DNA of 64,000 nt from Balanoglossus misakiensis (Eukaryota; Hemichordata), in NCBI GenBank assembly GCA_040954595.2, contig CM082579.2, forward strand, positions 14,942,001-15,006,000. The letters run 5' to 3'. Positions 13,401-26,063 of the stretch are shown here, in pieces. The notes under the pieces were generated by a model that was not told the origin of the DNA, searched no databases, and worked only from the letters and a program-made list of their open reading frames with translations. The translations under genes and the position numbers were made by a program. The first letter of the stretch is position 1. The number at the start of each line of letters is the position of its first letter.

Positions 13401-15529
13401 ATTTCGTCGATTTTTTGAAAAAAGACGGGTGAAAATCATCTAAAAATGACAAATTTTCGACTTTGCAAAATCTCAAAATTTCGTTGATTTTTGAAAAAAA
13501 TCATGGGGGAAAATCATCAAAAAATGACAAATTTACGACTACAAAATCTCAAAATTTCGTCGATTTGTGAAAAAAAATCATGGGTGAAAATCATCAAAAA
13601 ATGACAAATTTTCGACTTTGCAAAATCTCAAAATTTTGCCAATTTTGAAAAAATCATGGGTGAAAATCATCAAAAAATGACAAATTTTTTACTGCAAAAT
13701 CTCAAATTTTCGTCGATTTTTTAAAAAAATTGTTGAAAATCGTCAAAAAATGACAAATTTTTGACTGCAAAATCTCAAAATTTCGTCTATTTTTGAAAAA
13801 AAATCATTGTTGAAAATCATCAAAAAATGACAAATTTTCCTCTTTGCAAAATCTCAAAATTTCGTCAATTTTGAAAAAAATCATGGTCGAAAATCATCAA
13901 ATAATGACAATTTTTTTACTGCAAAATCTCAAAATTTCATCGATTTTTGAAAAAAATCATGGGTGAAAATCATCAAAAAATGACAAATTTTCGACTTTGC
14001 AAAATCTCAAAATTTCGTCGATTTTTGAGAAAAAATCAAGGGTGAAAATCATCAAAAAATGACAAATTTTCGACTTTGCAAAATCTGAAAATTTCGTCGA
14101 TTTTTGAAAAAAATCATGGGTGAAAATCATCAAAAAATGACAAATTTTTGACTGCAAAATCTCAAAATTTCGTCAATTTTTGAAAAAAATCATGGTTGAG
14201 AATCATCATGACAATGACAAATTTTCGACTTTGCAAAATCTCAAAATTTCGTCGATTTTGAAAAAAATCATGGGTTCGTCCATTTTTGAAAAAAAAACAT
14301 TGGGTGAAAATCATCAAAAAATGACAAATTTTCGACTTTGCAAAATCTCAAAATTTCGTCGATTTTTGAAGAAAATCATGGGTGAAAATCATCAAAAAAT
14401 GACAAATTTTCGACTTTGCAAAATCTCAAAATTTCGTCCATTTTTGAAAAAAGACGGGTGAAAATCATCTAAAAATGACAAATTTTCGACTGCAAAATTT
14501 CAAAATTTCGTCAATTTTGAAAAAATCATGGGTGAAAATCATCAAAAAATGACAAATTTTCCTCTTTGCAAAATCTATAAATTTCGTCGATTTTTGAAAA
14601 ATTTTCAACTTTGCAAAATCTCAAAATTTCGTCGATTTTAGAAAAAAATCATGGGGGAAAATCATCAAAAAATGTCAAATTTTCGACTGCAAAATCTCAA
14701 AATTTCGTCGATTTTTGAAATAAATCATTGTTGAAAATTATCAAAAAATGACAAATTTTCCTCTTTGCAAAATCTCAAAATTTCGTCGATTTTTTGAAAA
14801 AAGACGGGTGAAAATCATCTAAAAATGACAAATTTTCGACTTTGCAAAATCTCAAAATTTCGTTGATTTTTGAAAAAAATCATGGGGGAAAATCATCAAA
14901 AAATGACAAATTTACGACTACAAAATCTCAAAATTTCGTCGATTTGTGAAAAAAAATCATGGGTGAAAATCATCAAAAAATGACAAATTTTCGACTTTGC
15001 AAAATCTCAAAATTTTGCCAATTTTGAAAAAATCATGGGTGAAAATCATCAACAAATGACAATTTTTTTACTGCAAAATCTCAAATTTTCGTCGATTTTT
15101 TAAAAAAATTGTTGAAAATCATCAAAAAATGACAAATTTTTGACTGCAAAATCTCAAAATTTCGTCGATTTTTGAAAAAAAATAATTGTTGAAAATCATC
15201 AAAAAATGACAAATTTTCCTCTTTGCAAAATCTCAAAATTTCGTCGATATTTGAAAAAAGACATGGGTGAAAATCATCAAAAAATGACAAATTTTCGACT
15301 TTGCAAAATCTCAAAATTTCGTCGATTTTTGAAAAAATCATGGGTGAAAATCATGAAAAAATGACAAATTTTCGACTTTGCAAAATCTGAAAATTTCGTC
15401 GATTTTTGAAAAAAATCATGGGGGAAAATGATCAAAAAATGACAAATTTTCGACTGCAAAATCTCAAAATTTCGTCAATTTTGAAAAAAATCATGGTCGA
15501 AAATCATCAAATAATGACAATTTTTTTAC

Positions 15530-18500
15530 TGCAAAATCTCAAAATTTCATCGATTTTTGAAAAAAATCATGGGTGAAAATCATCAAAAAATGTCAAATTT
15601 TCGACTTTGCAAAATCTCAAAATTTCGTCGATTTTTGAAGAAAATCAAGAGTGAAAATCATCAAAAAATGACAAATTTTCGACTTTGCAAAATCTCAAAA
15701 TTTCGTCGATTTTTGAAAAAAATCATGGGGAAAATGATCAAAAAATGACAAATTTTCGACTGCAAAATTTCAAAATTTCGTCAATTTTGAAAAAATCATG
15801 GGTGAAAATCATCAAAAAATGACAAATTTTCGACTGCAAAATCTCAAAATTTCGTCGATTTTTGAAAAAAAAACGGGTGAAAATCATCAAAAAATGACAA
15901 ATTTTCGACTGCAAAGACTCAAAATTTCGTCAATTTTGAAAAAAATCATGGGTGAAAATCATCAAAAAATGACAAATTTTCCTCTTTGCAAAATCTATAA
16001 ATTTCGTCGATTTTTGAAAAATTTTCAACTTTGCAAAATCTCAAAATTTCGTCGATTTTTGAAAAAAATCATGGGGGAAAATCATCAAAAAATGACAAAT
16101 TTTCGACTGCAAAATCTCAAAATTTCGTCGATTTTTGAAATAAATCATTGTTGAAAATTATCAAAAAATGACAAATTTTCCTCTTTGCAAAATCTCAAAA
16201 TTTCGTCGATTTGTGAAAAAAAATCATGGGTGAAAATCATCAAAAAATGACAAATTTTCGACTTTGCAAAATCTCAAAATTTTGCCAATTTTGAAAAAAT
16301 CATGGGTGAAAATCATCAAAAAATGACAAATTTTTTACTGCAAAATCTCAAATTTTCGACGATTTTTTAAAAAAATTGTTGAAAATCATCAAAAAATGAC
16401 AAATTTTTCACTGCAAAATCTCAAAATTTCGTCGATTTTTGAAAAAAAATCATTGTTGAAAATCATCACAAAATGACAAATTTTCCTCTTTGCAAAATCT
16501 CAAAATTTCGTCGATTTTTGAAAAAAGACATGGGTGAAAATCATCAAATTATGACAAATTTACGACTGCAAAATCTCAAAATTTCGTCGATTTGTGAAAA
16601 AAAATCATGGGTGAAAAACATCAAAAAATGACAAATTTTTGACTGCAAAATCTCAAAATTTCGTCAATTTTTGAAAAAAATCATGGTTGAAAATCATCAT
16701 GACAATGACAAATTTTCGACTTTGCAAAATCTCAAAATTTCGTCGATTTTGAAAAAAATCATGGGTTCGTCCATTTTTGAAAAAAAAACATTCGGTGAAA
16801 ATCATCAAAAAATGACAAATTTTCGACTTTGCAAAATCTGAAAATTTCGTCGATTTTTGAAAAAAATCATGGGGGAAAATGATCAAAAAATGACAAATTT
16901 TCGACTGCAAAACCTCAAAATTTCGTCAATTTTGAAAAAAATCATGGTCGAAAATCATCAAATAATGACAATTTTTTTACTGCAAAATCTCAAAATTTCA
17001 TCGATTTTTGAAAAAAATCATGGGTGAAAATCATCAAAAAATGACAAATTTTTGACTGCAAAATCTCAAAATTTCGTCAATTTTTGAAAAAAATCATGGT
17101 TGAAAATCATCATGACAATGACAAATTTTCGACTTTGCAAAATCTCAAAATTTCGTCGATTTTGAAAAAAATCATGGGTTCGTCCATTTTTGAAAAAAAA
17201 ACATTGGGTGAAAATCATCAAAAAATGACAAATTTTCGACTTTGCAAAATCTCAAAATTTCGTCGATTTTTGAAAAAAAATCATGGGGAAAATGATCAAA
17301 AAATGACAAATTTTCGACTGCAAAATTTCAAAATTTCGTCAATTTTGAAAAAATCATGGGTGAAAATCATCAAAAAATGACAAATTTTCGTTTGCAAAAT
17401 CTCAAAATTTCGTCGATTTTTGAAAAAAAAACGGGTGAAAATCATCAAAAAATGACAAATTTTCCTCTTTGCAAAATCTATAAATTTCGTCGATTTTTGA
17501 AAAATTTTCAACTTTGCAAAATATCAAAATTTCGTCGATTTTAGAAAAAAATCATGGGGGAAAATCATCAAAAAATGTCAAATTTTCGACTGCAAAATCT
17601 CAAAATTTCGTCGATTTTTGAAATAAATCATTGTTGAAAATTATCAAAAAATGACAAATTTTCCTCTTTGCAAAATCTCAAAATTTCGTCGATTTTTTGA
17701 AAAAAGACGGGTGAAAATCATCTAAAAATGACAAATTTTCGACTTTGCAAAATCTCAAAATTTCGTTGATTTTTGAAAAAAATCATGGGTGAAAATCATC
17801 AACAAATGACAATTTTTTTACTGCAAAATCTCAAATTTTCGTCGATTTTTTAAAAAAATTGTTGAAAATCATCAAAAAATGACAAATTTTTGACTGCAAA
17901 ATCTCAAAATTTCGTCGATTTTTGAAAAAAAAATCATTGTTGAAAATCATCAAAAAATGACAAATTTTCCTCTTTGCAAAATCTCAAAATTTCGTCGATA
18001 TTTGAAAAAAGACATGGGTGAAAATCATCAAAAAATGACAAATTTTCGACTTTGCAAAATCTCAAAATTTCGTCGATTTTTTGAAGAAAATCAAGGGTGA
18101 AAATCATCAAAAAATGACAAATTTTCGACATTGCAAAATCTCAAAATTTCGTCGATTTTTGAAAAAAATCATGGGGAAAATGATAAAAAAATGACAAATT
18201 TTCGACTGCAAAATTTCAAAATTTCGTCAATTTTGAAAAAATCATGGGTGAAAATCATCAAAAAATGACAAATTTTCGACTGCAAAATCTCAAAATTTCA
18301 TCGATTTTTGAAAAAAATCATGGGTGAAAATCATCAAAAAATGACAAATTTTCGGCTTTGCAAAATCTCAAAATTTCGTCGATTTTTGAAGAAAATCAAG
18401 GGTGAAAATCATCAATAAATGACAAATTTTCGACATTGCAAAATCTCAAAATTTCGTCGATTTTTGAAAAAAATCATGGGGAAAATGATCAAAAAATGAC

Positions 18501-19745
18501 AAATTTTCGACTGCAAAATTTCAAAATTTCGTCAATTTTGAAAAAATCATGGGTGAAAATCATCAAAAAATGACAAATTTTCGACTGCAAAATCTCAAAA
18601 TTTCGTCGATTTTTGAAAAAAAAACGGGTGAAAATCATCAAAAAATGACAAATTTTCGACTGCAAAGACTCAAAATTTCGTCAATTTTGAAAAAAATCAT
18701 GGGTGAAAATCATCAAAAAATGACAAATTTTCCTCTTTGCAAAATCTATAAATTTCGTCGATTTTTGAAAAATTTTCAACTTTGCAAAATCTCAAAATTT
18801 CGTCGATTTTTGAAAAAAATCATGGGGGAAAATCATCAAAAAATGACAAATTTTCGACTGCAAAATCTCAAAATTTCGTCGATTTTTGAAATAAATCATT
18901 GTTGAAAATTATCAAAAAATGACAAATTTTCCTCTTTGCAAAATCTCAAAATTTCGTAGATTTTTTGAAAAAAGACGGGTGAAAATCATCTAAAAATGAC
19001 AAATTTTCGACTTTGCAAAATCTCAAAATTTCGTTGATTTTTGAAAAAAATCATGGGGGAAAATCATCAAAAAATGACAAATTTACGACTACAAAATCTC
19101 AAAATTTCGTCGATTTGTGAAAAAAAATCATGGGTGAAAATCATCAAAAAATGACAAATTTTCGACTTTGCAAAATCTCAAAATTTTGCCAATTTTGAAA
19201 AAATCATGGGTGAAAATCATCAAAAAATGACAAATTTTTTACTGCAAAATCTCAAATTTTCGTCGATTTTTTAAAAAAATTGTTGAAAATCATCAAAAAA
19301 TGACAAATTTTTGACTGCAAAATCTCAAAATTTCGTCGATTTTTGAAAAAAAATCATTGTTGAAAATCATCACAAAATGACAAATTTTCCTCTTTGCAAA
19401 ATCTCAAAATTTCGTCGATTTTTGAAAAAAGACATGGGTGAAAATCATCAAAAAATGACAAATTTACGACTGCAAAATCTCAAAATTTCGTCGATTTGTG
19501 AAAAAAAATCATGGGTGAAAATCATCAAAAAATGACAAATTTTTGACTGCAAATTCTCAAAATTTCGTCAATTTTTGAAAAAAATCATGGTTGAAAATCA
19601 TCATGACAATGACAAATTTTCGACTTTGCAAAATCTCAAAATTTCGTCGATTTTGAAAAAAATCATGGGTTCGTCCATTTTTGAAAAAAAACATTCGGTG
19701 AAAATCATCAAAAAATGACAAATTTTCGACTTTGCAAAATCTCAA
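15530..19745. repeat. Higher-order repeat with ~2.75-2.9 kb offset
   Basis: 15530-16210 matches about 18281-18961 (offset 2751). The following stretch matches with an offset of about 2904, as if two monomers were added in the distal block. An atypical junction (TTTTGAAAAATTTTCAACTTTG) and a CATGGGTTCGTCC interruption recur at matched places. Related blocks also occur at 12999-13262 and 14180-14461. Confidence 0.7.
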
Positions 19746-20080
19746 AATTTCGTCGATTTTTGAAGAAAATCATGGGTGAAAATCATCAAAAAATTACAAA
19801 TTTTCAACTTTGCAAAATCTCAAAATATCGTCAATTTTAATAAAAATCATCGGTGAAAACCATCAAAAAATTACAATTTTTTTACTGCAAAATCTCAAAT
19901 TTTCGTCGATTTTTTAAAAAAATTGTTGAAAATCATCAAAAAATGACAAATTTTCCTCTCTTGCAAAATCTCAAAATTTCGTCGATTTTTGAAAAAAGAC
20001 GGGTGAAAATCATCAAAAAATGACAAATTTTCGACTTTGCAAAATCTCAAAATTTCGTCGATTTTTGAAAAAAATCATGG

Positions 20081-20845
20081 CAGGTGTCAAAGGTATCCCC
20101 CTGTATTTGGCATTTCATGATAGTTTCCTCCCTCCAAATACCAAAGCTGCACCTGTACAACGGGATGAGATATGGCACTGTATGACAGAGGTCATCAAAA
20201 TCACCTTATACATTTGGGCAAAAACCAACTGACACTTACATTCGTCCCTGTGGAACAAAAACCACACCTATCGCCCTGTTGGTTAGTGTACAATTAAATG
20301 TACAAAATCAATGACTTAGGCAGGTGCAACAGGTGACCCCGCCTTTGGTATGTCATTATGGTCCCATCCGTATATGCCCCCCCCCCCCCCCCAAGCCAAA
20401 GCTGCATGCATCTTCTGACCCCACAATTACGCATGCACATAATTATTGAGTTACGCAGGTGTCACAGGTGACCCCCGAATCGGGTGTATTATTTTGGTCC
20501 CATACAGCTGCATGTAGCTGCGTGCCGTTACGGGCGACCTGATAACCCACACGGCCACCTGCGGGCCGACCCCCATACTGAACGTCCAGTTGCAACATCA
20601 CGACTGAAGTAGGAACTTTTGAACGGCAACGAAGCCTGATCTCTGATTATTGCTGGTACCATACTCCCTTCGTGCAAGAAAATCACTGGTCTGCTGACGT
20701 ATTTCAGGCAATTTCCCAAACTACTATCCACTACATGTGACTACAATGCTAATGAAACCTCCCAGGACATTAGCGACTTAGAGTCAAAGCCCACTGCCAG
20801 TGTAGCCGGGTTTGCGTAGACACATTTGAATGGCAACAGCTAACA
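20081..20845. other. Non-coding spacer between satellite and LINE
   Basis: About 760 bp with a C homopolymer tract near 20376-20392 and no supported gene. A block at about 20680-20815 resembles 24046-24190 on the far side of the LINE, in direct orientation. Confidence 0.6.
20680..20815. repeat. Diverged direct repeat flanking the LINE, left
   Basis: Shares AATCACTGGTCTG, ACGTATTTCAG, CTGCTAATGA-like and CAGTGT blocks in the same order and orientation with 24046-24190. The two clearly diverge, so they are not a recent target-site duplication. Confidence 0.6.
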
Positions 20846-20956
20846 AATAATAATAATTCTTTATTTCAGACTTTAAATAAAGTCCATATACCCAAAAGAG
20901 AGAAGAAAAAAAAAACAATAATAATAATCTGACACTGAGACACACACAAAAAAAAC

Positions 20957-23900
20957 TTACATGATATACAATTGCTTTCGCCAATGTTTGAAAAATATGC
21001 TGTCAGTCGCTCTATCTGATGAACAGATCGCATCAAGTAAAACATTAGAAGAATTTTCGAGTCTACGCTTAAGATGGGTCCCTGGGATCTTTTTGCTCGT
21101 TGCTATGGGCCTTTATAGGACATTACACCCCGATTTGGACTAAGCCGTTTTCAGAGTCTAACAAGGGGCTGGTAACTAGTTGAAAATCTGCACGATTGTG
21201 AGCGCGCGCCCCCTGACGCCATATGAAAATTAGCTAGGTTAAATTTCAAAAGCCTAAGGCTTTTTATTCCGTGACCTCAAAAACGAACTTGATACGTATT
21301 CATTAGTTGCTTGAACCAGGGAAGATCGTGACGGATTTTGTTTTCGAATATTATCGTTGTATCCTAAGATTTCAGCATACCCGTACCACACCTGAAAAAG
21401 TCATCGATTTTGGGTGTTTTTGGACGCACTCTTCCAGCGGTATCGCTTCTTAGCACGACGAAAACCGAAAAAACGATCCGTCACACTGTGCGGAAGTGCG
21501 TTCTCAACAAGCAGGTCAAATTTGACTGGCGTACGTGGCCTATGAAAAAAGCCTTAGGGATTTTCGTGAACGGTACAAAATCTCTGTGTACAAAACATTG
21601 GATTTTTAGCGTTCGATCCAGTTACTGTGGTTACAGGACGCGCACGCTATCGCTGACCGCTGCTTTGCCGTATTAGCGTGGCGGCCTATGGCCGGGTGGT
21701 AGCTGCCGTCAACATACTCGGACAGGGGGTGTGCACACAATCGTGCAGATTTTCAACTAGTTACCAGCCCCTTGTTAGACTCTGAAAACGGTTTAGTCCA
21801 AATCGGGGTGTAATGTCCTATAAAGGCCCATAGCAACGAGCAAAAAGATCCCAGGGACCCATCTTAAAACTGTACATATTGCGTCTAAAAACTTCACCAA
21901 GTGACAATACATGTACATGGTTTGTAGCAAACATACCCGATGCACAGCAAAATGGCGGAAGACCGAGAAATCTTCTCCAAACATTATTGTACATAGTTTT
22001 AAATTTTTTCATCGGTTTAACTTTAAAGGATGCCCACAAACTGCAACAGTAAATATTACTACAATATGCCAAAAATAAAACTTTCTTCACATCTTGACTA
22101 CAATGTTGAAAATGTCTCAATAGCATGTTTGCTCTTACACAAAATGCTCTCCTCTGTCGTTCAATATCTTCATTATCACAACCATCACAAGATATAACAT
22201 GGCCCAGATAGGTGTGTACAGGTACAAACTTTAAAGTGATGTCATTAAGTTTAACCGAAGGAATTCATTGAACGCTCATATTCTTCCCATTAAAAAGCAT
22301 GCACACAGTTTTACTAGAATTATAAATGATATCATAATCCTTGCCATAAATTTCACAAATTCTAAGAAGACGGCGTAGACCCTTAATACTTGGACTGAGT
22401 AGAGTCATGTCGTCAGCGTAACCTAAAGTGTTAGCGCTGACACCAGACATGGTACAGCCAACTTTGGCTTTACAGAGTGCATTGATAATATCATCAATGT
22501 AGACATTAAAAAGATAGGGAGAGAGTACCCCCCCTTGTCTTACACCGTTAGAAACAGAAAACAACTCTGAGGGTTCATTACCCCACAACACAGTAAACAA
22601 TTGATTTCTGTACCATTAATATAAAATTCGTACAGCATACAAGGGAACATTCCTGTCGATGTGCTTGTTAATTATAACCAGTTTAAAGTGATTAACTCTG
22701 TCAAAAGCTTTTGAAGCATCCAGAAAACAAGTAAACACTGGTCTTCCATTGCTGGTGTAGTAGCTAATGATTTCTTTAAATGCAAATAAACACAGGTCAG
22801 TTGAATGTTCTCGCTTGAAACCAAATTGTAAATAATGAGAGGTAAGAAACTCCTCACAACGAAAAAGTAAAATATGCTCAAAAACTTTAGAGAAAACAGT
22901 TGCTAGTGCTATCGGCCGGTAGTTACTGGCATCACTACAAAGCTTAGTTTTATCCTTAATAATTGGAACTAAATTAACATTGATAGCCTCAGTTGGCAGG
23001 TAACCATGAACAATCATTGCATTAATACAACAAGTCAGAAAGGGTAAAATAGAGGAGTCTGAGAATTTGAGGTGCTCAGCTAAAATATTGTCAATGCCAG
23101 CTGTCTTACCGTCAGGTAACTTATGTATAGCAGAAATTACTTCGTCTTCAGAAACATACATATCAGAAGAAAATTTAACATACTTCATTTTCTCCTCGAT
23201 GTCATTTTTACCAGTCTGAGCCTGGACAGAATTCAAAATATCACTGAAATGCTTGTGCCACATAATTGCAATTTCACTCTCACCAGTCGCTCCACCTACA
23301 GTGTCAGAAAGCGGCGTTTTTCTGCTAGTTTGCTTTCTGACTTCCTCCCAGAAGTCGTTCTGTTTGTGGCAGCGTAAATTATCAGCCATCTTGTCAGCCC
23401 TATTTTGATTCTCAATCTTTTTACAAGCACGTAAAGCATACTAAAAACGAGCTCTGGAAGATTTCACGGTTTCAAAAAGCGGGCCTTGTTTAGGTTTACC
23501 CACATTAACCCATAATAAAAACATGGAACGGGCATAGTCGTGACTTTCTTTTACAAAATCGTTCCAGCCAGGCACAACATGAACTTTCTGGTGAAACTTA
23601 CGTCTAATGGTATCTTTTGCAGCACAATTCAATGCGTCCACAATACTACTATAACAAGTATCAATTGCCTGTAAATGCGAAGGGTCTGTACAGTTCACAT
23701 TAGTGCAGAATAACTCTTCGGATAAATTAATCTTATCAATCTTGGCTTTGGTACAACCGGTGTAGGCGGATATATTCTGCTGTGACAATTTTTTCCAATC
23801 AACTCGAAAATTACATTGCTTGAAGGAACTACTGCTGAAGCTTTCATCAGCAGAAGTGTTGAAATGAACCTCTATTGAAACAGGAATATGGTCGGAGTCA

Positions 23901-24030
23901 ACAACATTGCAAAGACTCGAAATTGAAAGAACATTGCTATGAGAAATTTCAGTGGTAACACAGTAGTCAATCCAAACTCAGCGTAATTCAATAAAACGCC
24001 CTAACACAGCCTGAACTCCGATAATGTGTT
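20957..24030 (-). pseudogene. LINE endonuclease-reverse transcriptase ORF, inactivated
   Basis: The remaining frame begins within the APE-like endonuclease; WIDYC and the catalytic SDHIPV motif lie near 23860-23970. Reverse transcriptase follows: NYRPIAL with FSKVFE (about 22870-22930), QFGFKREHST (about 22790-22830), the FLDASKAFD motif with catalytic Asp (about 22700-22735), GVRQGGVLSPYLFN (about 22510-22555) and the active-site YADDM (about 22405-22420). A C-terminal region then runs to the stop at 20957. All segments lie in one frame. The damage consists of single in-frame stops at 23978-23980 (TGA), 23441-23443 (TAG), 22616-22618 (TAA) and 22265-22267 (TGA), plus the inserted DNA element. 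No frameshift was found, so the inactivation looks fairly young. It is not a host gene. Confidence 0.88.
21069..21867. mobile_element. Non-autonomous DNA transposon with TTAA target duplication, nested in the LINE
   Basis: Bounded by TTAA at 21069-21072 and 21864-21867. Terminal inverted repeats of about 128 bp (21073-21200 and 21735-21863) begin GATGGGTCCCTGGGATC. Removing the element with one TTAA makes the LINE frame read through to its natural stop, which proves the ends and the target duplication. The interior (about 530 bp) has no transposase-like frame. TTAA duplication is typical of the piggyBac and Kolobok classes; the termini do not decide which. Confidence 0.92.
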
Positions 24031-24045
24031 GTCCCAAAATTCATT

Positions 24046-24190
24046 CCGTGGAAAATAATCACTGGTCTGTTTACGTATTTCAGCCGATTTTCCAAGGACT
24101 ACTGCAACCCGCCAGAAGTGAGTAGCCTGCTAATGAGATCTCCACAACATAACGTAATGACGGTCAAAGTCCGATGCCCCAGTGTCCGTC
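24046..24190. repeat. Diverged direct repeat flanking the LINE, right
   Basis: Counterpart of 20680-20815; see there for the shared blocks. It begins where LINE homology ends. Confidence 0.6.
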
Positions 24191-25064
24191 CTCAGCCCAC
24201 CAAAAAAAGCGAAAAAATATTACAAAAATCTTCTTCTCAAAATCGACGTGGCCTAGGACCTTGAAATTTGGCACAGGGGATTTTGGCCACATGGTCTACA
24301 AAAATCGCGAAAAGAATTTACATGCCCCCATTAACGTGCAAATTAGGTCAATTTGAAAATTTCGCTCGATTATAGCAACAAAGTCACGTGACTAATTACA
24401 AATTCAAAGGGCTGGTGCACCAGTACTATGGGCCCCAACCACCGTGCCAAATTTGGAAGGCGCACCTGCCGGAATTTCAGAGAAAAACGGGCGCAAAAAA
24501 ACGACTCAAGATGAAAGAAGACAAACTCCAGCAATAACAGAAGGGGACCAAGCGCCTGAGGGCTCTTGGTCCCCTAAATATGGGACTAAACTTGACAGAT
24601 ACCCGGAATATTTTCCTATTCAGGATACCTGGTTGCATTTCCACCTAAAGGCGTCCTATTGGCGTGGAAATTGTATAACTTGAAATCGTTTGACTGGGTG
24701 ATAGGTATTAATATCTTATGATGTTATAAAACACTTGGCTCGCCGAAGGTATGGACCGATTATAGCGTCAGTCGTGTCATACAATCTATATGAACGTCAT
24801 GGGTCAATAAACTTGATGGTCCAATAAAATTCAATGGTTAGTAAAACTATTGTGTCCAATGTCTGCAGAGTATACTGGCTGCAACATGTGTATGAGTCAG
24901 GATTAATGTCTGTAGCCATCAACCCAAAAGGTGAACGTCCTATTCTCACTAACTTAAATAGGTTTTGCGACCTAGTCTAGTTATAAAAACCTTATGATAA
25001 AGTCGACACAATTTCAAGATGACGATGTGCAAATGAGAGTTCATAAGCTAAAGTAAAGTTCAAT
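24191..25064. other. Non-coding spacer before the distal duplicated segment
   Basis: No domain, splice-supported exon or obvious repeat was recognised. It could still hold an upstream intron of the lectin-type gene. Confidence 0.5.
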
Positions 25065-25310
25065 GAATTCTATACAAAGTTCAAAAAAGATTGTTTACTA
25101 AAGGAAGACATGAAAAAACTGATATCGTCTCTTCATATTCGTACATGTCCAACTGTTGTGATTTGACCCCTCCCCCCCCCCAGGACATGGTACATGAAGC
25201 TATTACTTAGTACACACTTAAACAATTGGCATTTGAAGTGCCTTGCTTGACAGTGTTTAATGCGGTGGTCAGTCGCGTTTATCTCTCGCCACTTCATGCA
25301 TCATGTCGCC

Positions 25311-25610
25311 TTAAAGGGGCAAACTCTCTCTCCCGTCGCCCTTTTCTATTAATAATGTTTGATACAAGACACCGTTTATATTAATGGGCATGTGTATATG
25401 TAGTGAATGAACGTTCAACCACACACAACTTCCATCCTGCTTGTATGATATGAGAGTAAAAACTCGCCCAAAATGAATAAATGGTAGAGACCGATTTTTC
25501 AGTTTGGCGAGTTTTCGCTCTCGTGTCTACATGCGGGATGGAAGGTGTGTGCGGTTGAACGTTGCATCACTATATATCCACATTTACATTAACATAAACG
25601 GTGTTTTGTA
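25311..25610. mobile_element. Foldback MITE, TTAAAGGG family (copy iii)
   Basis: Counterpart of 244-571 in the distal segment. Its right end is more truncated: about 68 bp present at 545-612 are missing, so it runs directly into the ATTGTCATTTC part of the next repeat. Confidence 0.7.
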
Positions 25611-25890
25611 TTGTCATTTCTTTTAATCGTGGATTTTCGTTTCTGATTTGTATGTATAATGAAAATCCATTTTGGGTCACTGCACTTGTTTTCGACTTTA
25701 AACAAGGCCGTGAATTTAGTCGATAATTGAAGAAAACTGCTGACGGTCAGCATTTTCTACCAATGGTTTGCCTATGGATACAATATTGAACAAAGTTTAT
25801 CTCAAAATAGACCGTGGTGAATTTATTTTGATTTGTCGGAGCTATGTGTAAAATTTCCTGAAAATGACAATAATAGAAGGGAGTTTTCTA
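25611..25890. repeat. Dispersed repeat, distal counterpart of 572-895
   Basis: Same family as 42321-42500 and 43555-43905 (inverted). It lies upstream of exon 26006-26063. Confidence 0.65.
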
Positions 25891-26005
25891 ACTATTATCC
25901 ATGTACTCCTATGGGAAGAGACACAGGCGCACAGTTTACCAGTTGACGTTCTGCGCGTACATCATTGAGTGTACTGGCAGCTAACTTATTGTTTATTTGT
26001 AACAG

Positions 26006-26063
26006 CAATTGGATCTTGGAGCACTGTTTGGAACACCCTTTGTGAAATATGAATGTCCAGAAG
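26006..26063 (+). CDS. CTLD N-terminal exon (first long-form cysteine)
   Basis: 58-nt exon between TTTGTAACAG and GTAAGT, phase 0 in and phase 1 out. It encodes 19 residues ending YECPE, which with the next exon forms ECPEGY, the usual start of a long-form C-type lectin-like domain. It lies wholly inside the 189 bp missing from the proximal copy, so that paralogue cannot form the N-terminal CTLD disulfide. No start codon or signal peptide is present, so an upstream exon is required. Confidence 0.82.

Larger units (their letters stand above)
4005..20080. repeat. 78-bp AT-rich satellite array, ~16 kb
   Basis: Head-to-tail monomers of about 78 bp, roughly 200 units. The core runs TTTTCGACTTTGCAAAATC, then AAAATTTCGTCGATTTTTG, an A run, ATCATGGGTG and AAAATCATCAAAAAATGAC. 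Main variants are a 2-bp shortening (CGACTGCAAAA for CGACTTTGCAAAA), CCTCTTTGC for CGACTTTGC, TTTTTTCG for TTTCGTCG, and short units where an ACGGGTG block replaces ATCATGGGTG. Near-full-length units dominate to about 8 kb; shortened variants are common beyond. Because 78 is 26 codons, many units lie open on both strands. The encoded 26-residue Lys/Phe-rich peptide repeat breaks at every indel, and no coding role is supported. The array starts at the breakpoint of the proximal copy and ends at 20080 with a cut monomer. Confidence 0.97.
20846..24045 (-). mobile_element. 5'-truncated APE-type non-LTR retrotransposon (LINE)
   Basis: Read on the minus strand. The 5' end is cut inside the endonuclease domain near 24045. 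The element runs through a full reverse transcriptase to a C-terminal region and stop at 20957-20959. A 3' UTR follows with an AATAAA-like signal and an ATT-rich tail ending near 20846. A separate DNA element (21069-21867) sits inside its 3' coding part. Clade is uncertain; APE endonuclease plus this RT fits the jockey/CR1-like group. Confidence 0.9.

Noticed and set aside
4005-20080. CRISPR-like array
   Set aside because: Repeats are contiguous with no unique spacers, the context is eukaryotic, and no cas-like gene is present.
4053-20100. Dozens of open frames with a Lys/Phe-rich 26-residue repeat
   Set aside because: They follow from a stop-free 78-bp monomer and break at every indel; no start context, splice signals or domain similarity.
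22265-23389. Reverse-transcriptase frames as host genes
   Set aside because: Motifs, tail and nested insertion show a truncated LINE.
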